Of a stretch of DNA of 64,000 nt, positions 52,108 through 59,376 are shown piece by piece; the first letter of the stretch is position 1, and every line of letters begins with the position of its first letter. The DNA is from an uncultured Clostridia bacterium (GTDB taxonomy: Bacteria; Bacillota; Clostridia; UMGS1883): contig CANRCD010000003.1 of NCBI GenBank assembly GCA_947629005.1, positions 1-64,000 on the forward strand. The letters run 5' to 3'. The notes under the pieces were generated by a model. That model made no database searches, was not told where the DNA came from, and was given only the letters and a program-made list of their open reading frames with translations. The position numbers were made by a program, and so were the translations under genes.

Positions 52108-54192
52108 CTATTTCTTGAGTCTGTTTGGCGGATTCTCCTCGTCCTCGCCGCCGCCGCTGAAATACTGCTCTATGGCCGCGCGCACGATAGGAGCCGCCTT
52201 ACTGCCGCCGCCCGACTTTTCCAGCACGCAGGCCACGGCTATCTGAGGATTTTCGTAAGGCGCGTAGGCGATATACACGCCGTTTGTGTAAAGCTCGCTT
52301 ATCTGCGCGCTGCCGGTCTTGGCCGCTACGGGCACCTTGCAGCCCTCAAAGGCTTCCCTTGCCGTGCCCGAGGTAACCACCATGCGCATACCCTCGGTGA
52401 CGGCCTTGTAGTATTCGGGGCTCATTTTCACCCGCGAGACCTCCTCCGGACGGGTAACAATTTCGGCCGAGCCCCCGCCTGCCTGAATGCTTTTGACAAG
52501 GTGGGGCTTGTAAAGCGCGCCGCCGTTAGCGATAGCAGCCGCGTAGCAGGCCAACTGGAGCGGCGTGGCCAGAGTGTCGGACTGGCCGATGGCCGTTTGG
52601 AGCACGTCGCCGGGGAACCATGTGCCGCCGCGGCTTTCGCGGTTCTGCGGACTGGCCACGCTTCCGGCGCTCTCCTCGTTTTCCAGCTCTATTCCCGTTT
52701 TTTTACCAAAGCCGAAGCTTTTGGCGTATTCGTCTATCTTTTCAATGCCCAGCCGGCGGCCCGCCTCGAAGAAAAACACGTTGCACGAGTCTCTTATCGC
52801 CTCGCTGACGGTCTCGCTGCCATGGGTGTCGCCGCTCTGATTATAGAGCCAGCAGCCGGGCTGGTAGTCCTTGTAATAGGTGTATTTTCCTGTGTCCTCA
52901 ATTGTCTCGTCTACGGTTATAACGCCCTCGTTCAGCGCCCCAAAGGCCACACAGGGCTTAAACGTGGAACCCGGGGTATAGGTGCCCATGAGCGCCCTGT
53001 TCACAAGCGGGCGGGCTGGGTTTTCCATCAGCTCGGAATACTCGCTGCTGAACTTTTCCACGTCATAAGTGGGGTACGAGGCCATAGCCAGAACATCGCA
53101 GTTGTTTACATCCAGCACCACGATGGCGCCGCTGTCACACTCGCTGCCGCCCTCGGCGCTGCCGGCCTCGCCGGCAATTTTGGTTATGTTGTCGCGCAGG
53201 GCCTCCTCACAGGCCTTTTGCAGCTCAAAATCCAGCGTAAGGCTGACGTTTCGCCCGTTTACTGCGGGCTTCTCCACCGAGGCGCCGATGTCCCCGCCAC
53301 CGGAAGTCTGCTGAGCCGCACTGAGGCCATCCTCGCCGCGCAGATACTTTTCAAGGTATTTTTCAAGGCCCTGCTTGCCTACGCGGGAGTTTATGCCGTA
53401 ACCCTCGTCCCTCAGCTCGTCGTACTCCTCGCGGCTGATTGTGCCGACCCTGCCGAGAATATGCGAAGCGATGCCGGGGGCGGCGTAGTCGCGCACCGGC
53501 TGGACCACCACGCTCGCACCGGAAAAGCCGGCGGACTGCTCCTTTATCGCCGTCACGACGCCTATACTGACGTCGCTGCCGAAAACATAGGGCGTATAGG
53601 ACGAAAAGTCGCGTTCCTCCATATCCAGCCTCACGGCGGCGATTTCGGCCAACTCCTCCCCGCTGTAGGCGGAAAGCGAGTACTTTTCTGAAAGCTCTTC
53701 TATTATGTCATTTGCCGAGGCCGAGGCCTCAAAGCCGTGCTCGCTTTTCCAGTCCGCCTCAAGCTCGGCAGGCAACGCCTCGGGCGAAGGCACGGAAGCG
53801 TCCGCGGTTCCGTCCGGATCCGCCTCGCCTGCGAGGTCAAACGCGTAGCCCCCTCCGTCGTAGAAAATAGCCTGCTCAGCGTTCTTGGCCTGGCCCCAGC
53901 GGCCAAACACATAGCAAAGGTTGCCGATGAGCCGGTTCAGATTTTCTTCGTCCATGGAGCCGCGCTTCGTCACCTGCACGCTGTAGCCGCTTCGGTTGGT
54001 GACGATATCGCGGCCGTAGCGGTCATAAATTTCACCGCGGGGAGCCTCGAGGGTTATGCTCTTTGTTGTGCGGCGGTCGCTGCGCTGGCGGTAGTCCTGC
54101 CCCTGCACTATCTGAAGCTGCACGAGGCTGGCGAATATGGCGACGGCGCAGAGCGTTATAAGAACCCTCGCGGCGGTAAATCTGCCCTTCAT
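52108..54192 (-). CDS. mrdA: Penicillin-binding protein 2, transpeptidase
   Basis: A class B PBP that cross-links wall peptides with the elongation machinery. There is an N-terminal membrane anchor (RVLITLCAVAIFASLVQLQ), a dimerisation domain (EAPRGEIYDRYGRDIVTNRSGY) and a transpeptidase domain with STFK, SCN (in DSCNVFFFE) and KTGSAQ. The middle of the dimerisation domain is extended by acidic and alanine-rich inserts. 694 residues. It overlaps mreD by four bases. Confidence 0.95.
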   Translation of the reverse strand: MKGRFTAARVLITLCAVAIFASLVQLQIVQGQDYRQRSDRRTTKSITLEAPRGEIYDRYGRDIVTNRSGYSVQVTKRGSMDEENLNRLIGNLCYVFGRWGQAKNAEQAIFYDGGGYAFDLAGEADPDGTADASVPSPEALPAELEADWKSEHGFEASASANDIIEELSEKYSLSAYSGEELAEIAAVRLDMEERDFSSYTPYVFGSDVSIGVVTAIKEQSAGFSGASVVVQPVRDYAAPGIASHILGRVGTISREEYDELRDEGYGINSRVGKQGLEKYLEKYLRGEDGLSAAQQTSGGGDIGASVEKPAVNGRNVSLTLDFELQKACEEALRDNITKIAGEAGSAEGGSECDSGAIVVLDVNNCDVLAMASYPTYDVEKFSSEYSELMENPARPLVNRALMGTYTPGSTFKPCVAFGALNEGVITVDETIEDTGKYTYYKDYQPGCWLYNQSGDTHGSETVSEAIRDSCNVFFFEAGRRLGIEKIDEYAKSFGFGKKTGIELENEESAGSVASPQNRESRGGTWFPGDVLQTAIGQSDTLATPLQLACYAAAIANGGALYKPHLVKSIQAGGGSAEIVTRPEEVSRVKMSPEYYKAVTEGMRMVVTSGTAREAFEGCKVPVAAKTGSAQISELYTNGVYIAYAPYENPQIAVACVLEKSGGGSKAAPIVRAAIEQYFSGGGEDEENPPNRLKK

Positions 54193-54680
54193 GCCTTATC
54201 GCCGCCTTTCCTCAGCTTCAGCGCGGCCCAAAATACGGGCAGCGATAAAACCATATTGAGCAAGGCGCATACGAAGGCCGTCGCCAGCCATCGTCCCACG
54301 CTCACGTCCCCGCGGGGCGCGGCAAGCGACAAGAGGCCGTAGGCCAGATAGTACAGCGCCGTGAAAAGCCACACGCTTCCCGCCATAAAGGCGGGGGAGT
54401 TGTTTATTTTTTCGCTGACCGTGAGCTTCACGCCTACAGCCAGATACATATAAAGCAGCAGATTCACACCGAAGCCGCGTCCTACGGCTCCGTCGATAAT
54501 CAGCCCGTATATACCGCCGGTTATTATTGCCTCGGCGGGAGCGCAGAACAGGCATACTCCCACAAAGGCCAGCACGCACAAATTTGCCGAAAACGAGAAC
54601 ACTCTCATTCCCTGCGCCGGCCCAAACTGGAGCAGCAGCGCCGCCAGCAGCAGAGCCGCGCGGATTATTCTGTTTTTCAC
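54189..54680 (-). CDS. mreD: Rod shape-determining protein MreD
   Basis: Membrane component of the elongasome with five hydrophobic segments; the sequence AIITGGIYGLIIDGAVGRGFGVNLLLYMYLAVGVKL is typical. A GTG at 54680 preceded by GGGAGG is the chosen start. It lies between mreC and mrdA, the classical order. No mreB lies in this window. Confidence 0.9.
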   Translation of the reverse strand: MKNRIIRAALLLAALLLQFGPAQGMRVFSFSANLCVLAFVGVCLFCAPAEAIITGGIYGLIIDGAVGRGFGVNLLLYMYLAVGVKLTVSEKINNSPAFMAGSVWLFTALYYLAYGLLSLAAPRGDVSVGRWLATAFVCALLNMVLSLPVFWAALKLRKGGDKA

Positions 54681-54711
54681 GGCTCCGCCTCCCTTCCGAA
54701 GTTTCGCGCGT

Positions 54712-55527
54712 CTATTCCTTAATTTCCACAAGCACCTCGGTTATGCCGTCCAAATCGGCCGAGGTCTCGACCTCGCAGCTCAGCGTCAGGCCGTCGCCGC
54801 TTTCAACGATCTCCGTTACCTTGCCTATCCTTATCCCCTTCGGGAAAATCCCGCCCATGCCGGAGGTCTCTATGTTGTCTCCCACAACTATGCGGGCGTT
54901 TTTATCCAGATAGTTCATGCGGCACTTGCCCATCGGCGTCAGGCCGCTTTTGCCCTCTATAAGGCCCATATCGTTGGTGCGGCCGCACACAGCGCCCACC
55001 GACGATTCGACGTCAGCCACGGTCTTCACCTTGGCGTAGTTCGGCCCCACCTCATAAACGCTTCCCACAAGTCCCTCCGGCACAATGACAACGGAGCTCA
55101 TGCCAACGCCGTCGGCGCTGCCTTTGTCGATGACAAGAGTTTCGTACCAGTCGCCGCCGTCGCGGGAGATGACGTTCGCTCCCTCGTACTCGGCCTCGGT
55201 CCGCAGGTCCTTCATATCGAGCAGGGCGCGCAGGCGCTGGTTTTCGCTTACGTAGGCGTCCATATTTACGGTCTCCTGCTCAAGGTTGGCCACGCGCTCC
55301 TTAAGAGCCTCGTTTTCGCCCTTATATTTGCCGCTGTTAATAATACTGTCAAAGAAATCTCCCACCGCGCCCAGCGAGGCCGCCGCCTTCTCAATAGGGG
55401 TTATCAGCGTCCCCACAGCGGCGTTGACCGCCTCTGAGCCCGTCACGGCCGAGGCCGCCATTATTCCCAAGACCGCACCCGTCGCAATGAGAAGGGCTAT
55501 CCACAGCTTTTTTGAAAATTTCTTCAC
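54712..55527 (-). CDS. mreC: Rod shape-determining protein MreC
   Basis: A single membrane helix (WIALLIATGAVLGIMAASAV) and a coiled coil (ENEALKERVANLEQETVNMD, residues about 75-105) precede the double beta barrel (VISRDGGDWYETLVIDKGSADGVGMSSVV ... GDNIETSGMGGIFPKGIRIGKV). MreC links MreB to the synthases. The start is a GTG with GGAGG upstream. It follows maf. Confidence 0.95.
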   Translation of the reverse strand: MKKFSKKLWIALLIATGAVLGIMAASAVTGSEAVNAAVGTLITPIEKAAASLGAVGDFFDSIINSGKYKGENEALKERVANLEQETVNMDAYVSENQRLRALLDMKDLRTEAEYEGANVISRDGGDWYETLVIDKGSADGVGMSSVVIVPEGLVGSVYEVGPNYAKVKTVADVESSVGAVCGRTNDMGLIEGKSGLTPMGKCRMNYLDKNARIVVGDNIETSGMGGIFPKGIRIGKVTEIVESGDGLTLSCEVETSADLDGITEVLVEIKE

Positions 55528-55569
55528 GCCGTAACCTCCTTAGCTGGCGGCCGATAAATCCGCGCCCGC

Positions 55570-56151
55570 CTACAGCAGGCTGATACCAAATTCCTTTTTC
55601 AGCCTTTCCCCGAGGGCGCACACCGGCAGCCCGACAACATTGAAATAATCGCCCTCTATTTTCTCGATAAGAAGACTGCCCTTTTCCTGAATACCGTAAG
55701 CTCCGGCCTTGTCCATCGGCTCGCCGCTTCGCACGTAGGCCGCTATTTCTCCGTCGGAAAGCGGCTTCATACGGACCCGCGTCTCCTCCGAGCCGGCCAC
55801 GGTCTGCATATCCTCGCAGCGCACCGCTGCGTAGCCTGTGTAAACCTCGTGAGACCTGCCGCTTAGCAGGGCCAGCATTTCCTTCGCCTCGTCCTCGGAC
55901 TTGGGCTTACCCAGCACACGGCCGTCCACGTGCACGCAGGTGTCCGCGCCGATTACCAGCACGTCCTTTCCGGCGTAGGCTTTCGCCACATGGAGAGCCT
56001 TCATCATGGCAAGCCTTTTCACCATCATTTTCGGCTCCTCGTCGGGGAGCGGCGTTTCGTCCACATCGGCCGGCATAACGCGCGGCCTGAGCCCAAGGTT
56101 GTTCAAAAGCTCGCTTCGTCGGGGCGAGCCGGATGCAAGGATATAAAGCAT
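55570..56151 (-). CDS. maf: Maf family nucleoside triphosphate pyrophosphatase
   Basis: Maf proteins break down non-canonical or UTP/dTTP nucleotides and slow septation. Diagnostic motifs are ILASGSPRRSELL, DETPLPDEEP, IGADTCV and GKPKSEDEA, with DKAGAYGIQEKGS. The 193 residues are full length. It heads the mreCD-mrdA-minD-mgsA operon under a strong promoter with a GC-rich leader of about 120 bases. Confidence 0.95.
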   Translation of the reverse strand: MLYILASGSPRRSELLNNLGLRPRVMPADVDETPLPDEEPKMMVKRLAMMKALHVAKAYAGKDVLVIGADTCVHVDGRVLGKPKSEDEAKEMLALLSGRSHEVYTGYAAVRCEDMQTVAGSEETRVRMKPLSDGEIAAYVRSGEPMDKAGAYGIQEKGSLLIEKIEGDYFNVVGLPVCALGERLKKEFGISLL

Positions 56152-56280
56152 AGTTACAAGGCCTTTCCGCCCGCAAACCGCAAAAGCGAGCCTTCCTGCC
56201 GCGGGCCGGCGGGGCTCGGCAAACGTATGCCAAAAGCGGCGCGTGATTTTTTGCGCCCACTTTCCATTATCTCACTTTAC

Positions 56281-56309
56281 AGTATACCACAGCCTGCCCT
56301 TTTTTTCAA
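56281..56309 (-). promoter_or_regulatory. Promoter of the maf-mreCD-mrdA-minD operon
   Basis: TTGAAA, 17 bases, TATACT on the minus strand. Confidence 0.8.
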
Positions 56310-56336
56310 TAGAAAACTTTCAAATTTACAGTTTTT

Positions 56337-56678
56337 TTACCATCGGCGCTGAAAAAAGGAGGGGTGGATAAAACGCTCTGCAAGGAAGCCGTACCGGGCC
56401 AAAGAGTTGCGGAACGACTTTTGGGATATTGAAAGAGCCGCCGATAAGCAGTTAAAAGGCATAAACGCAGAAAATCCGCCAACAAGGGCGGATCTTCTCG
56501 GGAAGCGGCACACGGGCGGTCTGCGCCGCGGTATTTTATTGCGGGCTATTTTAAACCTCATGCCTTCCAATTCGCTGTTAAATACTTTTGTGACCTCAAG
56601 TATCGCCTTATCCCCGTCGGTGGTGATTTTGTAATCCTTTAGCACGGGGAATTTCTCGCCCTTGAATTTCAGGACCAT
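56337..56678 (-). pseudogene. Probable gene remnant of unknown family
   Basis: The first 45 codons read like real protein (FPVLKDYKITTDGDKAILEV and FNSELEGMRFKI). The frame then turns arginine- and proline-rich and runs straight through a terminator hairpin at 56468-56496 (GATCCGCC/GGCGGATT). There is no ribosome binding site before the ATG. I read this as the truncated start of a lost gene whose terminator survives; a short intact gene is possible. Confidence 0.35.
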
Positions 56679-56732
56679 AGAACGTAAAAAACAGCGCGCA
56701 AAACGACAGTAAACTTAACTCATTTGTTAACA

Positions 56733-56793
56733 AACGCCCGTCTCCGGCGCGGCTGACAAGCTCAACTGCCGAAAGCGGGCGTTTCTGTTTAAT
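56733..56793 (-). terminator. Nested hairpin behind the acidic-tailed gene
   Basis: AAACGCCCG and CGGGCGTTT pair around an inner CGGC/GCCG stem; short T runs follow on both strands. Likely ends the gene starting at 57369. Confidence 0.45.
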
Positions 56794-56847
56794 ATTTCGG
56801 ATTTGGCCGCCTGCGCCGCGCGTTACGCGGCCCCATGCGTACCGGCC

Positions 56848-57369
56848 TTATTCCTCGTCGTCCTCATCGTCGTAATCGTAATCGTCATCGTCCTCGTCAT
56901 AATCGTCGTCGTCCTCGTCGTCGCCCTTGCCCTTCGTCAGGGTACTGATGGCGACAAACAGGGCGCTGATTAGCACAACAACAATAATAAGAATGATTAT
57001 CAGCTTACCAAACCACCCGCCGGACTTGCCCTCGGGTTCCTCGGCGTTGGCCGCGTCGGTATCGTTATCCTCGGCCCCGTCCTCGTCCAAAACCTCGGCG
57101 GCGGGGGCGCCAGCCTCATCGAGAAGCCTTTGCTTTTCGGCTATCTCGCTTTCGTAGGCGGCGATTTTTTCATCGTACATACTCTGTATTCTGGCGAGCT
57201 CTTCAGTGGTGCGCTCAAGGTCTTTAGTAACGCTCTTAACGCGCCCGCTCTGTATCGCCGCGCCCACAATGCCGCCAATCAGCAGCAGGGCAACGGCGAG
57301 TATAACAACCAGCGTGGTTTTCTGCTGCTTCTTGTTTCCGCGTCTGGCCCTCGTGTTTCTTTCGTCCAT
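56848..57369 (-). CDS. Membrane protein with coiled coil and extreme acidic tail
   Basis: Two membrane segments (TTLVVILAVALLLIGGIVGAA and LIIILIIVVVLISALFVAI) flank a coiled-coil and acidic linker (TKDLERTTEELARIQSMYDEKIAAYESEIAEKQRLLDE as its core, residues about 52-90). After the second helix comes a tail made almost only of D, E and Y, starting GDDEDDDDYDEDDDD. Such tails can bind calcium or basic proteins. No family recognised. The ATG at 57369 is preferred: GGAGGGACC is 4-8 bases before it. It has its own consensus promoter. Confidence 0.75.
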   Translation of the reverse strand: MDERNTRARRGNKKQQKTTLVVILAVALLLIGGIVGAAIQSGRVKSVTKDLERTTEELARIQSMYDEKIAAYESEIAEKQRLLDEAGAPAAEVLDEDGAEDNDTDAANAEEPEGKSGGWFGKLIIILIIVVVLISALFVAISTLTKGKGDDEDDDDYDEDDDDYDYDDEDDEE

Positions 57370-57403
57370 ATTAGGTCCCTCCATCACTTCAATACTTATA
57401 ATA

Positions 57404-57432
57404 ATTATACCACAGGATTTATAACTAATCAA
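57404..57432 (-). promoter_or_regulatory. Promoter of the acidic-tailed membrane protein gene
   Basis: TTGATT, 17 bases, TATAAT on the minus strand. Confidence 0.8.
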
Positions 57433-57498
57433 GACAAATTTCGATTTTTTTATTAAATTTTTTGTTAATATGGAGAGCGAGACTTTTTACGGAAATTA

Positions 57499-57801
57499 GG
57501 AGCAGCGGAACGAGCCGCGTTCCGATTTTTCACAAAAAAAATCGGAGCAAGCGATGTGACGCTTGCTACAAAGCCGCCGAAGGCGGCATACCCGCGAAAA
57601 GCCGTTAGCGACAGCGAGCCGTTATGAGGGCGGCTTATCCGCCCGAATAGGCAAACCGAGCGTGGCTTTTCGCGATAAAGGAGGAGCAGCGGAACGAGCC
57701 GCGTTCCGATTTTTCACAAAAAAATCGGAGCAAGCGATGTGACGCTTACTTCAAAGCCGCCGAAGGCGGCATACTCGCAAAAAGCCGTTAGCGGCAGCAA
57801 G
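57499..57801. repeat. Hairpin-rich direct repeats, two copies 184 bp apart
   Basis: A unit of about 118 bp beginning GGAGCAGCGGAACGAGCCG occurs at 57499 and again at 57683, nearly identical. Each copy holds hairpins CGGAACG/CGTTCCG, CCGATTTTT/AAAAATCGG, AAGCG/CGCTT and GCCGCC/GGCGGC. Between the copies CGCGAAAAGCC (57593) and GGCTTTTCGCG (57664) form an 11-bp stem around a further GGGCGG/CCGCCC hairpin. A shorter degenerate relative lies at about 57815-57890. There is no reading frame of value. Confidence 0.75.
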
Positions 57802-57854
57802 GCTTTTTGCGAAAAGGAGGAGCAAGCTTTCGCGCGACGACCTTTTTTCGCATG

Positions 57855-57893
57855 AAAAAAGCGTCGGAGCAAAGACAAGCTTTGCTCCGACGC
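57855..57893 (-). terminator. Terminator of the tRNA-Glu gene
   Basis: GCGTCGGAGCAAAG and CTTTGCTCCGACGC pair on the minus strand, followed by TTTTTT. The core GGAGCAAAG matches the tRNA-Ser terminator. Confidence 0.85.
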
Positions 57894-57895
57894 CG

Positions 57896-57971
57896 TGGTG
57901 ACCCCACGGGGAATCGAACCCCGGTCTTCGCCGTGAGAGGGCGACGTCCTAGGCCGCTAGACTATGGAGCC
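57896..57971 (-). tRNA. tRNA-Glu (CTC)
   Basis: Acceptor arms GGCTCCA and TGGGGTC pair, the anticodon stem-loop is TCGCC-CTCTCAC-GGCGA with anticodon CTC, the T arm holds GGTTCGATTCC, and CCA is encoded. It reads GAG codons. Confidence 0.95.
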
Positions 57972-58021
57972 GAATGCAGGCCGAACTCCGTTTAGCGGTA
58001 TCCACTTTCGGCTGCTTGTCT

Positions 58022-58050
58022 ATTATAGCACAGCGTTCCCCCTTTGTCAA
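58022..58050 (-). promoter_or_regulatory. Consensus promoter of tRNA-Glu
   Basis: Perfect TTGACA, 17 bases, TATAAT on the minus strand, about 50 bases before the tRNA. The -35 box reaches into the end of the GCS2 gene. Confidence 0.9.
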
Positions 58051-59273
58051 GAACTTTTTTTAAATTTTTTCACCGGCAGAAGCAGCCTCTCCTCGCCGAG
58101 GCCGCGGCTCTCCAGCGCTTCGAGCGTGAGGGCAAGCATATCGTTTTTATAGGCCGTAACCTCGGACGCGGGCGCAACGGAGCCAAGCCCCGCGCCCTCG
58201 CACACAAGGTCGCGGAGTTCGGAGTTTTTGGCCGTAATACCGTTCTCTTTGAAAAATCTCTCCGTCCTCTCGGCGGCTGCGTCCATAGCGCAAAGCACGC
58301 CCAGATTGAACGCCGGCGGCGCGAAGACGCGGTCAAAGGGCTGGGCGCAGTCTCCGCGCACTTCGAGGGTGCCGCGGGCCGTCAGCTCCACCGACTTAAA
58401 GGAAAGGTAACACTCTATGTCGCGCTCCTCGCCTCCGTACCTTGGGTCGGAGAAATAGTCGGCAATCGTCACGGGGGCAAAGGTTTCATACCGGCCTCCT
58501 CGAATACGGTTGAACAACCCCTTTTGAAGGAAGAAGTCCACAAGCTCCTCTACGTTCGCGAACGAGCCGTCTACCTTGCCGGTAATGTTCGGACAGCCGC
58601 CAAAAGCGCTATTTCCCCACAGAAAATCGCGGTACAGCACATAGCCGAGGCCGTCCCAGTCGGGTGAGTTGGCGAATAGCAGAGCCCTAAGAAAGTCCAG
58701 CCGCGCAAAGAGGGTGTAAGCTTGGGGCACGTCGGCGAGGCTCACGTCCAGATGAGTTTGCACCGAGGACAGATAGGCCGGAAAATCCGGAAATTCATGG
58801 CGGGAAGGGGCCTCGTGCAGAAATTTATCCACCATGTCATAGGTGGAAAACGGCACATGATGTTGACTTATGCGCTTTTTATTGGGGTTGGTGCCGCGCC
58901 CTATGAGCTCCATGCCGCCCCTTTTGAAATAATCCTGCGCAAGGACAAGGTATTCGCGGAAGCGGGCGTCGAGCTCGGTCAGGCCGGATGCGTGGTTAAG
59001 CGAAAATTCAAAATTATTGTACGAGTTGTCGAAGCTGAGGCAGTCGCCGAGGCTGTTTTCCATGAACAAGGGTTCGCCGCCGGTGCCGCGCAGCGCGCAG
59101 CTCCAGCCGATGCCGCCCAGATAGTACATTATCGCGGCGGCGTAGGCTTCGTCTATTTCGCCGCCGTCAAGGCTCACGAGCGGGAACTCCAGCTCGACGC
59201 CGACCCTGCCGGCGGTCGTTTTGCCCTCGAAGGGGCGGAAAAATCGGTTGTAGACAATTTCACGCGGATCCAT
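58047..59273 (-). CDS. GCS2-family glutamate-cysteine ligase-like enzyme
   Basis: The 408 residues from the ATG at 59273 (AAAGGAAA nine bases upstream) resemble the glutamate-cysteine ligase family 2: VGVELEFPLVSLDG at the start, DNSYNNFEFSL, HHVPFSTYDM, SSVQTHLDVSL and ARGTLEVRGD. This family joins the gamma-carboxyl of glutamate to an amine using ATP. The true acceptor could be cysteine, giving gamma-glutamylcysteine, or another amine. No glutathione synthetase gene is adjacent. It ends next to the tRNA-Glu promoter. Confidence 0.8.
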   Translation of the reverse strand: MDPREIVYNRFFRPFEGKTTAGRVGVELEFPLVSLDGGEIDEAYAAAIMYYLGGIGWSCALRGTGGEPLFMENSLGDCLSFDNSYNNFEFSLNHASGLTELDARFREYLVLAQDYFKRGGMELIGRGTNPNKKRISQHHVPFSTYDMVDKFLHEAPSRHEFPDFPAYLSSVQTHLDVSLADVPQAYTLFARLDFLRALLFANSPDWDGLGYVLYRDFLWGNSAFGGCPNITGKVDGSFANVEELVDFFLQKGLFNRIRGGRYETFAPVTIADYFSDPRYGGEERDIECYLSFKSVELTARGTLEVRGDCAQPFDRVFAPPAFNLGVLCAMDAAAERTERFFKENGITAKNSELRDLVCEGAGLGSVAPASEVTAYKNDMLALTLEALESRGLGEERLLLPVKKFKKSS

Positions 59274-59329
59274 AAGAATTTTCCTTTCGTGGCGTCGGAA
59301 TAAGGGTCTTAAGGCGCGGCGCGGCCGCG

Positions 59330-59368
59330 CTTTACAAAGGCGAGGGCTGCCCGAAGGCAGCCCCGTCT
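59330..59368 (-). terminator. Terminator of the heparinase-like gene
   Basis: GGGGCTGCC and GGGCAGCCC pair around TTC on the minus strand, followed by CTCGCCTTT. The T tail is modest. Confidence 0.6.
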
Positions 59369-59376
59369 TGGCTGTA

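Noticed and set aside
51970-53691. Plus-strand frame of 573 codons opposite minD and mrdA
   Set aside because: minD and mrdA are certain from their motifs, and this frame has the low-complexity look of a shadow with no start signal.
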